Positions 1 to 9,130 of a DNA stretch of 58,870 nt are shown in pieces. The stretch is from DATJFQ01 sp035495555. GTDB lineage: Bacteria; Acidobacteriota; Vicinamibacteria; Vicinamibacterales; 2-12-FULL-66-21. The position numbers and the translations under genes were made by a program. The notes below the pieces were generated by a model. The model did not search any database, had not been told where the DNA came from, and saw only the letters and a list, made by a program, of their open reading frames with translations. Position 1 is the first letter of the stretch, and each line of letters opens with the position of its first letter. Location: contig DATJFQ010000067.1 in assembly GCA_035495555.1 (NCBI GenBank), forward strand, positions 1-58,870, read 5' to 3'.

Positions 1-425
1 CCGTCGGGCGACACCGTGAAGCCGCCGCCACGTTCGGCAGACGGCCATGCCGGGCGTGGCTCGCCACCGGTCACCGGCACGGCCAGCAGTCCGCCGCCGC
101 GCGGATACAGGAAGGTCTGCCCATCCGGGCTCCAGAAACCGGCGGCGCCGAACTGCCCGTCCGGATAATTCGTCAACGCGACGGGCTTACCCGTGCCGTC
201 GGCGGGCGCGGCCCACACGTTGTTCACCCCGCCATCGTCGTACGTCCACCAGACGTGCGTTCCGTCGGGCGTCCACTGGTGTCCAGATGGGTGCTTGATC
301 TGCACCAACTGATCGATGGTCAGGTTCGGGGCGGTAGTCGGGGCGGGCCGCTGCGCGTTCGTCAGCGCTCCCGCGGCCACCGCCAGGGTCGACGCGAGAA
401 AAAATTTGAAGGTGCGCACGCGCAT
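1..425 (-). CDS. S9-type peptidase/propeller protein, N-terminal part (cut by window edge)
   Basis: The minus strand is open from an ATG at 425 to the window edge, giving about 141 residues. They begin MRVRTFKFFLASTLAVAAGA, a basic start and hydrophobic core typical of a signal peptide, cleaved near LTNAQ. After that come two propeller-like units built around WTPDGTHVWW and FWSPDGQTFLYP, the xSPDGxxxxY pattern of PD40/DPP-IV N-terminal blades. The opening LTIDQLVQIKHPSGHQW resembles the N-terminus of S9 prolyl-oligopeptidase family proteins, so a secreted dipeptidyl/acylaminoacyl peptidase is the best guess. The catalytic domain lies outside the window, so a non-enzymatic TolB-like propeller cannot be excluded. 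Confidence 0.7.
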   Translation of the reverse strand, partial: MRVRTFKFFLASTLAVAAGALTNAQRPAPTTAPNLTIDQLVQIKHPSGHQWTPDGTHVWWTYDDGGVNNVWAAPADGTGKPVALTNYPDGQFGAAGFWSPDGQTFLYPRGGGLLAVPVTGGEPRPAWPSAERGGGFTVSPD

Positions 426-529
426 ACAGTAGCGCGTTTTGGTGCGCATTTCCCAGCGCGCCGCGTGGCGCGCCACGCGCGTGGAACGGACGCGTCGGGA
501 TTTCCCGTCGCTGGTCTCACTGTGCGAGG

Positions 530-2461
530 TCAACCGCCGGCTGCGGGAGCGCTCGGCGCCTCGACTTCGAGCCCGACCGCGCGCATCAGCGCGAGCGCGT
601 TGCTCCGGGTAACCGGCCCGGAACGCATGCGATAGTCGAATTTCATCTCGCCTTCGTGGAACCAGTCCTGGAAGTGAACGTTGACGGCGTGCGGCTCCAG
701 TTCCGCCGCGATCGCCGTCAGTGCCAGATCATGCGTGGTCACCAGGCCGATCGCTCGACGGTTCAGCAGACTGCGCAGCACACCGTGCGCACCCGACAAT
801 CGGTCGTGGGAATTGGTCCCGTGGAACAGCTCGTCGAGCAGAAACAAGAGCGGAAGCGGACCGTCTGCCATCGCCACCAGCCGCCGGATCCGCGTGATCT
901 CTGCGTAGAACCGCGATCGTCCTTCTAATAAGGAGTCCTGAATCCGGAGCGTTGCCCCGACTGACAGCGGCGATAGACGAAGCGACGTCGCGCGGACGGG
1001 GCCGCCCGCCAGCGCCAATACGGCATTCACGCCAACCGTTCGCAGCAGGGTGCTTTTGCCCGACATGTTCGATCCGCTGACGACGATTAGCCTGACGGGA
1101 TCGCTGAGGCGAACGTCGTTTCTCACCGCGCTCGCACGGGGCATCAGCGGGTGTCCGAGCTGCACCGCTTCGAACTGCGGAGCGAGGCCGGAGCCGTCGC
1201 TGCTCGAGACGATGAGCGGAAACGGATCGTCCGCGTGTTCGTACCGATAGCCGGCCAGCGACCCGAGGGCTTCGAATTCTGCGATGGCGTCGACCCAGGC
1301 CCGTATGCGGGGCCCGCTCACCGTGCGCCAGCGTTCGACCGCGAGCGCGATATGGGGCCGGACGAGAAGCAGCAACCCCGTAAGGACCGCGGCAAGTTCG
1401 AGCACCCACTCGTGCCCGGTGTACAACCCGAACAGAAAGAACCCGGCGGGAATGATGGCGGCGTTCTTCTGAGTTTCGTTCAGCTCGGCCAGGCGATGCA
1501 GTTGCCGGATGATCGCTGATGCCGACAGCCCCTGCGCGCCAAGGCGGTTCTGCACCGTCGCGAGGCGAGTGGATGCGAACCGGGCGTTCTCGACGTGTTG
1601 CAGCAGCGACGAGAGCGCATCGAGGTCTCGCGAACGGTGCGACAGGACGTCGGCGACAAAGCCCGCCGTCGCACCGGAGTCGCGTGCGGAGAGCATCGCG
1701 TTGATGTCGTCGCGAAAGAGCCGAAGCACGAACGCTTGAAAGAGGATGGCGAGCGACAGCGCCCACCAGCGCGACGCCGCGGCAAGATAGAGCGCGGACG
1801 CACACATCGCGCCCGAGGAGAACCACATGACCGCCGTAACCGTGCGCCTTGACGGCATCGGCGACTCCGCCCACTCGATCAGCCTGTCTGTCTGCACCGT
1901 ATTGCCGACATCAAGCCCTGTGACGGCAAGCTGTTCCCGCAGCTCCAGTCCCGGCGCAAGTTCCTCGACGGCCTGCTGCCGCTGCCGAATCTCGTCCACG
2001 TCTGCCGGCGCAAGGAGCCAGTCCGCCAGCTTCGCCTCGCCCGTACGGGTGCGCGCAATCGACAGGAGCTCGAACAGCGATCCTCGACCAAACAGGTCCA
2101 GGTCGTTGGCATATACGTGCTGATCGTCCCGAAATCGCTCCCCTCTCTCGCCGGTGCCGACCCACCGATCTTCAATCCTCGCCAGACCATGCTCGTAGAA
2201 GCGGACCGCCCGCCCGGCGAAGTCGCGCGCCCTCAGGACGCGCGCATGCCGCGAGACCAGCCACAGAAACACGAAAACGGGTACGAGCAGCCACCAGAGA
2301 CTGAGCGCGGCGCGCCAGACGACCAGCACAAGCAGCACGAACGCGAAGAAGGTGGCGACGCGGGCGTGCGCGAACCGCGCATCCGCCACCGACAAGGCGG
2401 CATACGTCGCCCGTCGCGCATGCAGGCGCGCGTGGTACTCCTCCTGCGCGTTCCAGGGCAC
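530..2461 (-). CDS. MutS-family ATPase with membrane segments
   Basis: The C-terminal third is a MutS domain V ATPase. Walker A is GSNMSGKSTLL near residue 465 and Walker B is LLFLLDELFHGTNSHDR near 538, followed by the TTHDLAL switch. The N-terminal half has no mismatch-binding domain. It carries hydrophobic stretches instead, FFAFVLLVLVVWRAALSLWW near residue 30 and further pairs near 220 and 330, so the protein is probably membrane-anchored. I chose the GTG at 2461 (VPWNAQEEYHARLHARR, about 643 aa). A GTG at 2476 is also possible, and the frame further upstream enters the neighbouring permease. There is no clear Shine-Dalgarno site. It lies 97 nt downstream of the permease on the same strand. 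A role in canonical mismatch repair is unlikely; the function is unknown. Confidence 0.8.
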   Translation of the reverse strand: MPWNAQEEYHARLHARRATYAALSVADARFAHARVATFFAFVLLVLVVWRAALSLWWLLVPVFVFLWLVSRHARVLRARDFAGRAVRFYEHGLARIEDRWVGTGERGERFRDDQHVYANDLDLFGRGSLFELLSIARTRTGEAKLADWLLAPADVDEIRQRQQAVEELAPGLELREQLAVTGLDVGNTVQTDRLIEWAESPMPSRRTVTAVMWFSSGAMCASALYLAAASRWWALSLAILFQAFVLRLFRDDINAMLSARDSGATAGFVADVLSHRSRDLDALSSLLQHVENARFASTRLATVQNRLGAQGLSASAIIRQLHRLAELNETQKNAAIIPAGFFLFGLYTGHEWVLELAAVLTGLLLLVRPHIALAVERWRTVSGPRIRAWVDAIAEFEALGSLAGYRYEHADDPFPLIVSSSDGSGLAPQFEAVQLGHPLMPRASAVRNDVRLSDPVRLIVVSGSNMSGKSTLLRTVGVNAVLALAGGPVRATSLRLSPLSVGATLRIQDSLLEGRSRFYAEITRIRRLVAMADGPLPLLFLLDELFHGTNSHDRLSGAHGVLRSLLNRRAIGLVTTHDLALTAIAAELEPHAVNVHFQDWFHEGEMKFDYRMRSGPVTRSNALALMRAVGLEVEAPSAPAAGG

Positions 2462-2513
2462 GGCGCATTGTGACACGTGCGGCGCGCGGCGTGCGGGCGC
2501 GGAGTGCGGCAAA

Positions 2514-2537
2514 CGGAGAACGGGGCGCGGAGAACGG
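2514..2537. repeat. short purine-rich direct repeat
   Basis: The 10-mer CGGAGAACGG occurs at 2514-2523 and again at 2528-2537 (period 14) in the gap between the MutS-like gene and the permease. Degenerate copies of the same GCGGA/ACGG theme continue to about 2551. It looks like low-complexity intergenic sequence with no evident function. Confidence 0.5.
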
Positions 2538-2558
2538 AGCGCGGAATTCGGCGGGCGG

Positions 2559-4961
2559 CTATTCCGCCTGCAGCGCCGTCGTGGGATCCACCCGCATCGC
2601 GCGACGCGTCGGGGCGTAGCAGGCAAGCATCGCGACGGCGAACAGCACGGCCGAAGTCGCCAGGTACGATGCCGGATCGGAGGGCGTGACCTCGAAGAGG
2701 AGCGTCGAGGCGAGCCGCGCAAACGCGGCGGCTCCCGCGAGGCCCAGGATGACGCCCGCGAGCGCCAACTTCATCGCGCCGCCCACAATCAACTTCAGCA
2801 CGTCTCCCGGCGATGCGCCGATCGCCATCCGCAGGCCGATTTCGCGCGTCCGCTGCTGCACCGAGTACGCGACGACGCCGTAGAGGCCGACCGCCGCGAG
2901 AAACAGCGCAATCCCTGCAAAGAGCCCGAGAAGGAGCATCGAAAATCGCCGCGGCGCGACCGACTCGTTGACGACCTCCGTGAGCGGCATCATGGAATAC
3001 GTCGCGAGCAGCGGATCGATTTGACGAACGATCTCGCGCGTCGCAGACGCCAACGACGCAGCATCGCCGTCCGTGCGCTCCACCACCCATATGTTGCTGA
3101 ACGTGTCCTGCGCGATCGGGACGTACATCGTCGGCGCAGGCACCGCGTCGAGGCCCGCGTAGTGGATGCTGCCCACGACGCCGACCACGTCGAAGAACTC
3201 CTTGTGTCCGTTCCCCATGTGCACGCCCTGGCCAATCGGGTCCTCGTTCGGGAAATATTTCTCCACGAATGCCTGGTCGACGATGGCGACGGATCGGCTC
3301 CCGCTCCGATCGGAACGCGTGAACCCACGTCCCTTCAGCAGGGGGACGCCGAGCGCGGTGAAATAGCCGGGGCTGACGGCGCGGTAATTCGCCGAGGGCC
3401 CCTGATTGGGAAGCGCGGGCGCGCGGCCGCGGATATCGAACGCCAGCACATAGTCCCCCTGCATTGGAAGCGTCTGCACGAGGCCGGCAGAACGGACGCC
3501 CGGCTGCGCCTCCAGCTTGTCGAGGAGCGCGTCGTAGAAGTTGGTCACGTGCGCGTCATCGGCGTACTGCTTCTGCGGCAGCGACACACGCCACGCGAGT
3601 ACGCCGTTTGGATTGAAGCCGGGCGCCACGTTGGTGAGGCGATCGAAGCTGCGGAGGAGCAGCGCCGCGCCGGTCAGGAGGATGATCGACAGCGCAACTT
3701 CGACCACGAGCAGGCCGCTGCGAATCCATCGGCTGCCCGCGGCCGTCGACGATCGGCCGCCCTCCTTCAGCACCGCGCCGATGCCCGCGCGGCCCGATTG
3801 CCAGGCCGGAGCCAGGCCAAACAGCAGTCCGGTGGCGACCGAGGCGCCCGCGACGAAGAGCAGCACGTGGCCGTCGATCGCGACGTCGGCTGCGCGCGGA
3901 ATGCTGCCGGCGCTCACCGTCATGATGGCCGGGAGGCCAAGGTACGCAACGCCGAGCCCGAGCGCGCCGCCCGCAATCGCCAGCACGAGGCTCTCGGCGA
4001 GGACCTGCGCGACGAGGCGCCGTCGATTCGCGCCGAGCGCCGTCCGGATCGCGATCTCTTTCTCCCGCACGGCCGCACGCACGAGAAGCAGGTTCGCGAC
4101 GTTCGCGCAGGCAATCAGGACGACGAAGCCGACCGCCGCGAACAGGGTCAACAGCGCCGGGCGGATCGCTCCGACGACTTGATCCTGCAGCAGGACAACT
4201 CGGGCTGACTCCCCGGCGCTGTTGTCGGGATATTCACGCGCGAGCCGCTCGGCGATCCCCTGCATTTCGGCTTCGGCGCGATGTACGTCGATGCCGGGCT
4301 TCATGCGCGCGACGACGCCAAGAAAATGCCCGCCGCGGCTCGCGTTCGCCGGGTTCAGCGCAATTGGCCGCCAGAACTGGGCCGTCCGGTTTGGAAAATA
4401 GAAGCCGGGCGGCATGACGCCGACGACGGTCACCGGCGTGCCGTTGAGATTCACCGCCCGACCGACGATTCCGCGGTCGCCGCCGAACTCCTGCCGCCAC
4501 ATCGCGTCGCTGATCACCACGACGTCGTTCGCGCCTGGCGTGTCCTGATCGGCGCTGAACGACGACCCGAGCGCTGGCGCTGCGCCGAGCGTCTGGAAGA
4601 GGTCCCAGGAGACGAGCATGCCCTGGATCCGCTCGGGTCCGCTGTCGCGCAGCAGGGTTGCGCTGGTGGGCGAGTAGGCGGCGATGCGCTCGAACACCTG
4701 ATTCTGCTGGCGCCAATCGAGGAAATTTGCCGGCGCGACCGAAAACAGCCCGTACTGCGGGACGACTTCGTGGACACGCACCAGCTTGTCCGGCTGCGGA
4801 TACGGCAGCGGCTGCAGCAGCACGCCATTGACCACGCTGAAGATGGCGGTCGTCGCGCCGATACCGAGCGCGAGCGTCGCGACCGCGACGATCGTGAAGG
4901 CTGGAGCCTTGACGAGCTGGCGGACGGCATAACGGATATCGCGCACGAGGTGGGCGGACAT
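2559..4961 (-). CDS. ADOP-type ABC transporter permease (MacB_PCD/FtsX duplicated)
   Basis: This 800-residue protein has the duplicated MacB-FtsX layout. TM1 is near residues 20-45 (motif TLALGIGATTAIFSVVNGVL). A large periplasmic MacB_PCD domain follows, then three FtsX helices (first near 275-300, VVLIACANVANLLLVRA). The whole pattern repeats from about residue 410, ending in the C-terminal FtsX block that contains LYGVVAYSVQQRTREIGLRM. About ten membrane helices are expected. The start ATG at 4961 has AAGGAG 8 nt upstream. Such acidobacterial 'orphan' permeases have no ATPase gene beside them, and none is seen here. It also lacks the N-terminal extension and PadR partner of the copy at 23.5 kb. 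The substrate is unknown; MacB relatives act in efflux or mechanotransmission. Confidence 0.9.
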   Translation of the reverse strand: MSAHLVRDIRYAVRQLVKAPAFTIVAVATLALGIGATTAIFSVVNGVLLQPLPYPQPDKLVRVHEVVPQYGLFSVAPANFLDWRQQNQVFERIAAYSPTSATLLRDSGPERIQGMLVSWDLFQTLGAAPALGSSFSADQDTPGANDVVVISDAMWRQEFGGDRGIVGRAVNLNGTPVTVVGVMPPGFYFPNRTAQFWRPIALNPANASRGGHFLGVVARMKPGIDVHRAEAEMQGIAERLAREYPDNSAGESARVVLLQDQVVGAIRPALLTLFAAVGFVVLIACANVANLLLVRAAVREKEIAIRTALGANRRRLVAQVLAESLVLAIAGGALGLGVAYLGLPAIMTVSAGSIPRAADVAIDGHVLLFVAGASVATGLLFGLAPAWQSGRAGIGAVLKEGGRSSTAAGSRWIRSGLLVVEVALSIILLTGAALLLRSFDRLTNVAPGFNPNGVLAWRVSLPQKQYADDAHVTNFYDALLDKLEAQPGVRSAGLVQTLPMQGDYVLAFDIRGRAPALPNQGPSANYRAVSPGYFTALGVPLLKGRGFTRSDRSGSRSVAIVDQAFVEKYFPNEDPIGQGVHMGNGHKEFFDVVGVVGSIHYAGLDAVPAPTMYVPIAQDTFSNIWVVERTDGDAASLASATREIVRQIDPLLATYSMMPLTEVVNESVAPRRFSMLLLGLFAGIALFLAAVGLYGVVAYSVQQRTREIGLRMAIGASPGDVLKLIVGGAMKLALAGVILGLAGAAAFARLASTLLFEVTPSDPASYLATSAVLFAVAMLACYAPTRRAMRVDPTTALQAE

Positions 4962-5174
4962 CAGCAGGCTCCTTCGGCTGGATTGGACGTGGGTCGCTGA
5001 CGCGGCGAGGCGATCGACACGAGATTGAGGGCGGCACCGCCGGCGACTGTTAATCGTCGACTCCGCCCACCGCGGACGTGCGCGCCTCGCGGTTCGACCT
5101 CAGGCCGCGTACTATGACGGGACGCGCCGCCGAAAGGTTGCTCGGTAGAGACTGACGTTCTGCGGGAACTGAGG

Positions 5175-7082
5175 CTATCTGATACGTGCGGTCCCGAGCA
5201 CGTTGATTTCGACGCGAGACGCGGCCGCCGGCGAGTGATAAACGCGCTGCGTGGCCTTGACGAAATCGGCCCGCGTCGCAGTGCCGAGGGGGACGAATGA
5301 CTGCGGATTGAGATCCGTCAGCGGAAACCACGAACTCTGAATCTGCACCATGATCCGGTGGCCGCGCCGGAATGTGTGATTGACGTCCGGCATGTCGAAG
5401 CCCACTGGAGTGACTTCGTTCGGGCGAAGCGGCATCGGCGTGGACATCGATACCCGAAACCTGGCGCGCATCGGTTCGCCGCGCACGAGCTGGGCGTACC
5501 CCGCCGGCCCGTCGGTGGGCACATCGTCCGGCAGCGGATTCGATCGCTCGGGCCGCTGCCCCGGAAAGACGTCGATCAGCTTCACGTCGAAGTCGGCGTC
5601 CGTTCCGGTGCTGGACACCTGCAGCCGAGGCGAAACGGGGCCGCTCACCGTGAGATCGGACGGAAGCGGATCGCTGAGGTAGGTCAGCACATCGGGCCTC
5701 GTCGCGGCGAAGGACTGATCGCCGAACATGTACTTCTCGACGAACTCGGTGGTCTCAATCGGCAAATACGGTACGGGGTGGAACGGATCGCTCACGTACG
5801 CGTCGTACGGCGGCTCGCCCGACGCGGGCGGCTCGAGCGACACTCTACCGCCGGCGTGCAGATACAACGCCGTCCGCCGTGCAGCCGGCGGCGGCCAGGT
5901 CTGGTACTGGCGCCATTGGTTCGTTCCGGTCTCGAAGACCGTGGCCTCCGGCAACGGTGCGCCGCCATTTCCTTTCAGGTAATACTCGAAAAAGGGAAAG
6001 ACGATGCGACTGCGATAGTACTCGGCAGCCTCGAACTGCAGGCGCTCCGGGCTGTCAGCCTGCACGCGATTCCACGCGCCGTGCTCCCAGGGTCCGGCAA
6101 CGAGCACGTTGACGACGCCCGGGTTCCGTTCCTCGATGGCGTGATAGGTGCGGAACGGCCCGGCTAAATCCTCCGCGTCGAAAAAGCCCGCCACGTTCAA
6201 CACGGCGCAGCGCACGTTGTTCAAATGCTGCGAAATGTCGCGACGCTTCCAATACTCGTCATACGTGCCGTGGGCGATGTCGTCGTCGAAGATCGGATTG
6301 CGGATCGTCGCGGCAATCTCCTTGAGAGCCGGTCCGCGCTGGAGGAAGAACCGCCCCGCATCGTTGACGCCGTAGTCGAACGGGGTAAAGCCACCCGGAA
6401 AGTCTGGTCCATCCGGGCGCACGCGGAAGAACGATGAATACAACAGGAACTGCGCCGCGAGCATGAACGCCCCGTTGTGGTATGCGTCGTCTCCGCGAAA
6501 GAGATCCGTGACCGGCGCCTGGGGAGACGCCGCTTTGATTGCCGGATGCGAGTCGATGAGCGACGCCGAGGTGTAGAAACCGGCGTACGACATGCCCCAC
6601 ACGCCTACCCGGCCGTTGTTGCCGGCGACATTGCGCAGCAGCCACTCGACCGTGTCGTACATGTCCGTGTTTTCGTCGGTCTCGCCCGCACGCGGCTGGT
6701 CGATATGCGGCCGCACATCGACGAACCGGCCTTCCGACTGAAACCGCCCGCGCGCATCCTGCAGGACGAAGATGTATCCCGCGCGCTCGAGAGCGTCGGA
6801 AGGACCGATATGCGCGGGGTACGCATCACGTCCATACGGTGCAACGCCGAACGGCGTGCGCGTGATGAGAAACGGATACGGGCGCGACGCGTCCCGTGGG
6901 ACGTACACTGCCGTGAACAGCCGGACGCCGTCACGCATCGGAATCCGGAACTCGTGTTTGGTGTATTGCACTTCGATGGCGGAGTCCCGCCGATGCTCCG
7001 GAGGAGAGCCCCAGGCACCCGCGACGGCGAGCATGATGAGGACGATCGTCGGAACGCACCAGGTTCGCTGGCGGAAAGCCAT
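5175..7082 (-). CDS. CocE/NonD family hydrolase (S15-type), secreted
   Basis: This 635-residue protein starts with a hydrophobic signal segment (VPTIVLIMLAVAGAW). An alpha/beta-hydrolase domain of the X-Pro dipeptidyl-peptidase/CocE family follows. The nucleophile is Ser165 in GMSYAG. Asp302 (GFFDAED) and His334 (PWEHGAW) fit the rest of the triad, with spacing close to that of CocE. The early motif FRIPMRDGVRLFTAVYVP is typical of the family. The C-terminal part, about residues 400-620, is the jelly-roll X-Pro_dipept_C domain (FRRGHRIMVQIQSSWFP). The likely reaction is hydrolysis of an ester or of an N-acyl/X-Pro amide outside the cytoplasm; the substrate is unknown. It is probably separate from the ADOP permease 213 nt downstream, which has its own ribosome site. 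Confidence 0.9.
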   Translation of the reverse strand: MAFRQRTWCVPTIVLIMLAVAGAWGSPPEHRRDSAIEVQYTKHEFRIPMRDGVRLFTAVYVPRDASRPYPFLITRTPFGVAPYGRDAYPAHIGPSDALERAGYIFVLQDARGRFQSEGRFVDVRPHIDQPRAGETDENTDMYDTVEWLLRNVAGNNGRVGVWGMSYAGFYTSASLIDSHPAIKAASPQAPVTDLFRGDDAYHNGAFMLAAQFLLYSSFFRVRPDGPDFPGGFTPFDYGVNDAGRFFLQRGPALKEIAATIRNPIFDDDIAHGTYDEYWKRRDISQHLNNVRCAVLNVAGFFDAEDLAGPFRTYHAIEERNPGVVNVLVAGPWEHGAWNRVQADSPERLQFEAAEYYRSRIVFPFFEYYLKGNGGAPLPEATVFETGTNQWRQYQTWPPPAARRTALYLHAGGRVSLEPPASGEPPYDAYVSDPFHPVPYLPIETTEFVEKYMFGDQSFAATRPDVLTYLSDPLPSDLTVSGPVSPRLQVSSTGTDADFDVKLIDVFPGQRPERSNPLPDDVPTDGPAGYAQLVRGEPMRARFRVSMSTPMPLRPNEVTPVGFDMPDVNHTFRRGHRIMVQIQSSWFPLTDLNPQSFVPLGTATRADFVKATQRVYHSPAAASRVEINVLGTARIR

Positions 7083-7092
7083 CGGTTGACCG

Positions 7093-7435
7093 CTACTGCT
7101 TCGACACGTCGATGTAACAGAGGTCGGTCGGGACCTCGAAGTCGTCCTTCGTCAGCGCCGTCTTCATCAACTGCCACTCCGTCGTGGGATGGAGCGTCTC
7201 ATACTCGCCGTGCCTCCCGGCGCGGACCGGCATCTTGAAGCCGCGCTCCTCCGCCTTCCAGCGGTAGGCGACAGTCCCCTCCTTCTCGTCGAATGCGAGT
7301 TCGAGGACGGGCAGGGTTGCGCGCCGCAGATACTCGTCGAAAATCGGCGTCAGATCGATCCCGCTCGTTCATGAACTTCAGCACGTCCTCCGTTCTGATG
7401 TTCCGGTACTTGAATGTCTGGAGCGGAAGGGCATC
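7093..7435 (-). pseudogene. M1 family aminopeptidase, C-terminal remnant (frameshifted)
   Basis: The minus strand reads FKYRNIRTEDVLKFMNER down to about 7360. It then shifts frame and continues as DLTPIFDEYLRRATLPVLE, ending in PTDLCYIDVSKQ and a TAG at 7095-7093. This is the conserved C-terminus of M1 (gluzincin) aminopeptidases. The catalytic HEXXH domain is missing, and an in-frame TAA lies just upstream near 7440. The two frames join at AACGAGCGGGATCGAT, which fits a one-base insertion or two-base loss. The fragment abuts the start region of the next plus-strand gene, so the rest was probably lost by deletion. It is not expected to make a functional protein. Confidence 0.8.
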
Positions 7436-7503
7436 GCCGATACCTTAGCTGATTTGCTTCGACGCCGACGTGACGAATCCCAGCCAGCCCCTCTGGAATC
7501 CAC

Positions 7504-7509
7504 GATAAT
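7504..7509 (+). promoter_or_regulatory. -10-like GATAAT close to start codon
   Basis: GATAAT lies 9 nt before the ATG at 7519, with no Shine-Dalgarno sequence between. With normal spacing, transcription would begin at or within a few bases of the start codon, giving a leaderless or nearly leaderless mRNA. No good -35 hexamer is seen. Confidence 0.4.
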
Positions 7510-7518
7510 AGGGCCACC

Positions 7519-8232
7519 ATGCTGACCCTGCTTTTCATCCTGACGTCAGCGCTCATGCCGGCCGCCGATCAGGCGGTCGAAAAACACCTCATCGTCTCGA
7601 TCACCGCTCCAGACCTCGAGGGGGGGATTCTCTCGGAGATCACGTGGGACAACGGCGCCCTGCTGCTGCAAGGCGTTGTCGCCAACCCGGATGGATCCCT
7701 GTCGGGCCGTTACGTGATCGTGCCGGCAAAGGGAACGACGCTGGTGAAGCTGAAGGAACAGACGCCGCCGTCGATCGAGTATTGGAATCGGAAGTCGAAC
7801 CGGTCGAGCCCGACGGGTCTCGGCGAGATCACGCTCGCGTCGGATGCCAAAATGCCGATGTACGGGATCGCCGGCCTGCAGCAGCGCATGGCCGACGCGG
7901 TGGACATGGGAGGCATGCGGACGCGCTCGACGGTGCGTCTCGGCCGGCTGCTGCTCCACGAACGCACGGACGGGAGGGAACCGTACGACGGCGAAGTGTG
8001 GTCGTGGTCTCCGGCCGAACTGAACCGGATCGCGTACGTGGACGGGAAGGGCGGTCTGTGGATCGCGTCGGCCGACGGCCGCGACGCGCGGCGCGTGCTC
8101 AAAGGGGACTTCACCCTCCCGGCGTGGTCCGACGACGGGAGGTCGATTGCGGTCGCGGAACGCAAGGACGGCGGGCGCCGATGGGACATCAGCGTCGTGC
8201 TGCTGCCCGATTCGTTCCGGACCGTGCGCTGA
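7519..8232 (+). CDS. secreted propeller-like protein of unknown function
   Basis: 237 residues. The first 15 (MLTLLFILTSALMPAADQA) look like a signal peptide. The body is mostly beta-type sequence. The C-terminal third contains two PD40-like strands, VWSWSPAELNRIAYV near residue 160 and LPAWSDDGRSIAVAERK near 205, so it resembles part of a TolB/WD40-like propeller. It is much shorter than a full six- or seven-blade protein. The stop codon precedes the exonuclease start by 22 nt on the same strand, so the two may be co-transcribed, though no functional link is evident. I do not recognise a named family. It may be a shortened member of the propeller proteins common in this genome. Confidence 0.65.
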   Translation: MLTLLFILTSALMPAADQAVEKHLIVSITAPDLEGGILSEITWDNGALLLQGVVANPDGSLSGRYVIVPAKGTTLVKLKEQTPPSIEYWNRKSNRSSPTGLGEITLASDAKMPMYGIAGLQQRMADAVDMGGMRTRSTVRLGRLLLHERTDGREPYDGEVWSWSPAELNRIAYVDGKGGLWIASADGRDARRVLKGDFTLPAWSDDGRSIAVAERKDGGRRWDISVVLLPDSFRTVR

Positions 8233-8254
8233 AACGCCCGTCGACACGACCGCA

Positions 8255-9127
8255 TTGGACATCCATCTCCTCGACGGCACGTACGAACTGTTTCGGCACT
8301 ATTACGCGATGCCGCCCGCGCGCGATGCGGACGGGCAGCCGATCGCCGCGGTGCGCGGCGTATTGAACTCGGTTCTTGCCATGATCAACGGCGGCGCACG
8401 CTACGTCGGCGTCGCGACCGACCACGTGATCGAATCGTTCCGCAACCGGTTGTGGCGGGGCTACAAGACGGGCGAGGGCATCGACCCCGACCTGCTGTCG
8501 CAGTTTCAACTGCTCGAGGACGGTTTGACCGCGCTCGGCGTGGTGGTGTGGCCCATGGTGGAGTACGAGGCCGATGACGCGCTCGCCGCGGCGGCCGCCC
8601 GCGCGGCGGCGGATCCGCGAGTCGACCGCGTCGTGATCTGCACGCCGGACAAGGACCTCGCCCAGTGCGTGCGCGGCTCGAAAATCGTGCAGTTCAACCG
8701 CCGTACGCGCACGACGATGGACGAGGCCGCGGTCGTCGCGAAGTTCGGCGTGCCCCCCGCGTCCATCCCGGACTATCTCGCGCTTGTCGGCGACGCGGCC
8801 GACGGCTACCCGGGATTGCGAGGGTGGGGCCCGAAGTCCACGGCGGCCGTGCTCGCGCGCTTCGGACGGATCGACGACATCCCCGCCGACTGGCGCGCGT
8901 GGAAGGTGAACGCCGTAAGTCCAGCCGCGCTGGCGCAGACGCTCGACCGCGATCGTTCGCTCGCGTTGTTGTTTCGCGACCTGGCGACGCTGCACACCGA
9001 CATTCCGACGTTCGACACGATTGACGGGCTCGAGTGGATGGGCCCGCGGCCGGAGTTCGCAGCGCTGGCCGCGCGCTTCGATGCGGCAGTCACCGTCGCG
9101 CCGGCGAACGGCGGGCGGACTCGCTGA
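8255..9127 (+). CDS. 5'-3' exonuclease / flap endonuclease-like protein
   Basis: About 290 residues with the FEN/XNI-type 5'-nuclease fold. The N-terminal metal site is in MDIHLLDGTYELFR. The acidic cluster is YEADDALAAAA near residue 105, CTPDKDLAQCV supplies further Asp ligands near 130, and the helix-3-turn-helix is GDAADGYPGLRGWGPKSTAA near 180-200. It is a stand-alone nuclease of the size of the PolA N-terminal domain, acting on 5' flaps or nicked DNA. No ATG or GTG fits the conserved start. The TTG at 8255 gives MDIHLLDG, the usual family beginning, so I use it. The gene ends 3 nt before the convergent kinase gene. Confidence 0.85.
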   Translation: MDIHLLDGTYELFRHYYAMPPARDADGQPIAAVRGVLNSVLAMINGGARYVGVATDHVIESFRNRLWRGYKTGEGIDPDLLSQFQLLEDGLTALGVVVWPMVEYEADDALAAAAARAAADPRVDRVVICTPDKDLAQCVRGSKIVQFNRRTRTTMDEAAVVAKFGVPPASIPDYLALVGDAADGYPGLRGWGPKSTAAVLARFGRIDDIPADWRAWKVNAVSPAALAQTLDRDRSLALLFRDLATLHTDIPTFDTIDGLEWMGPRPEFAALAARFDAAVTVAPANGGRTR

Positions 9128-9130
9128 CCA

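Noticed and set aside
2352..4208. Long open frame on the plus strand opposite the first ADOP permease
   Set aside because: Arg/Ala/Gly-rich composition without domains, fully antisense to a clear permease gene; a by-product of high GC codon use.
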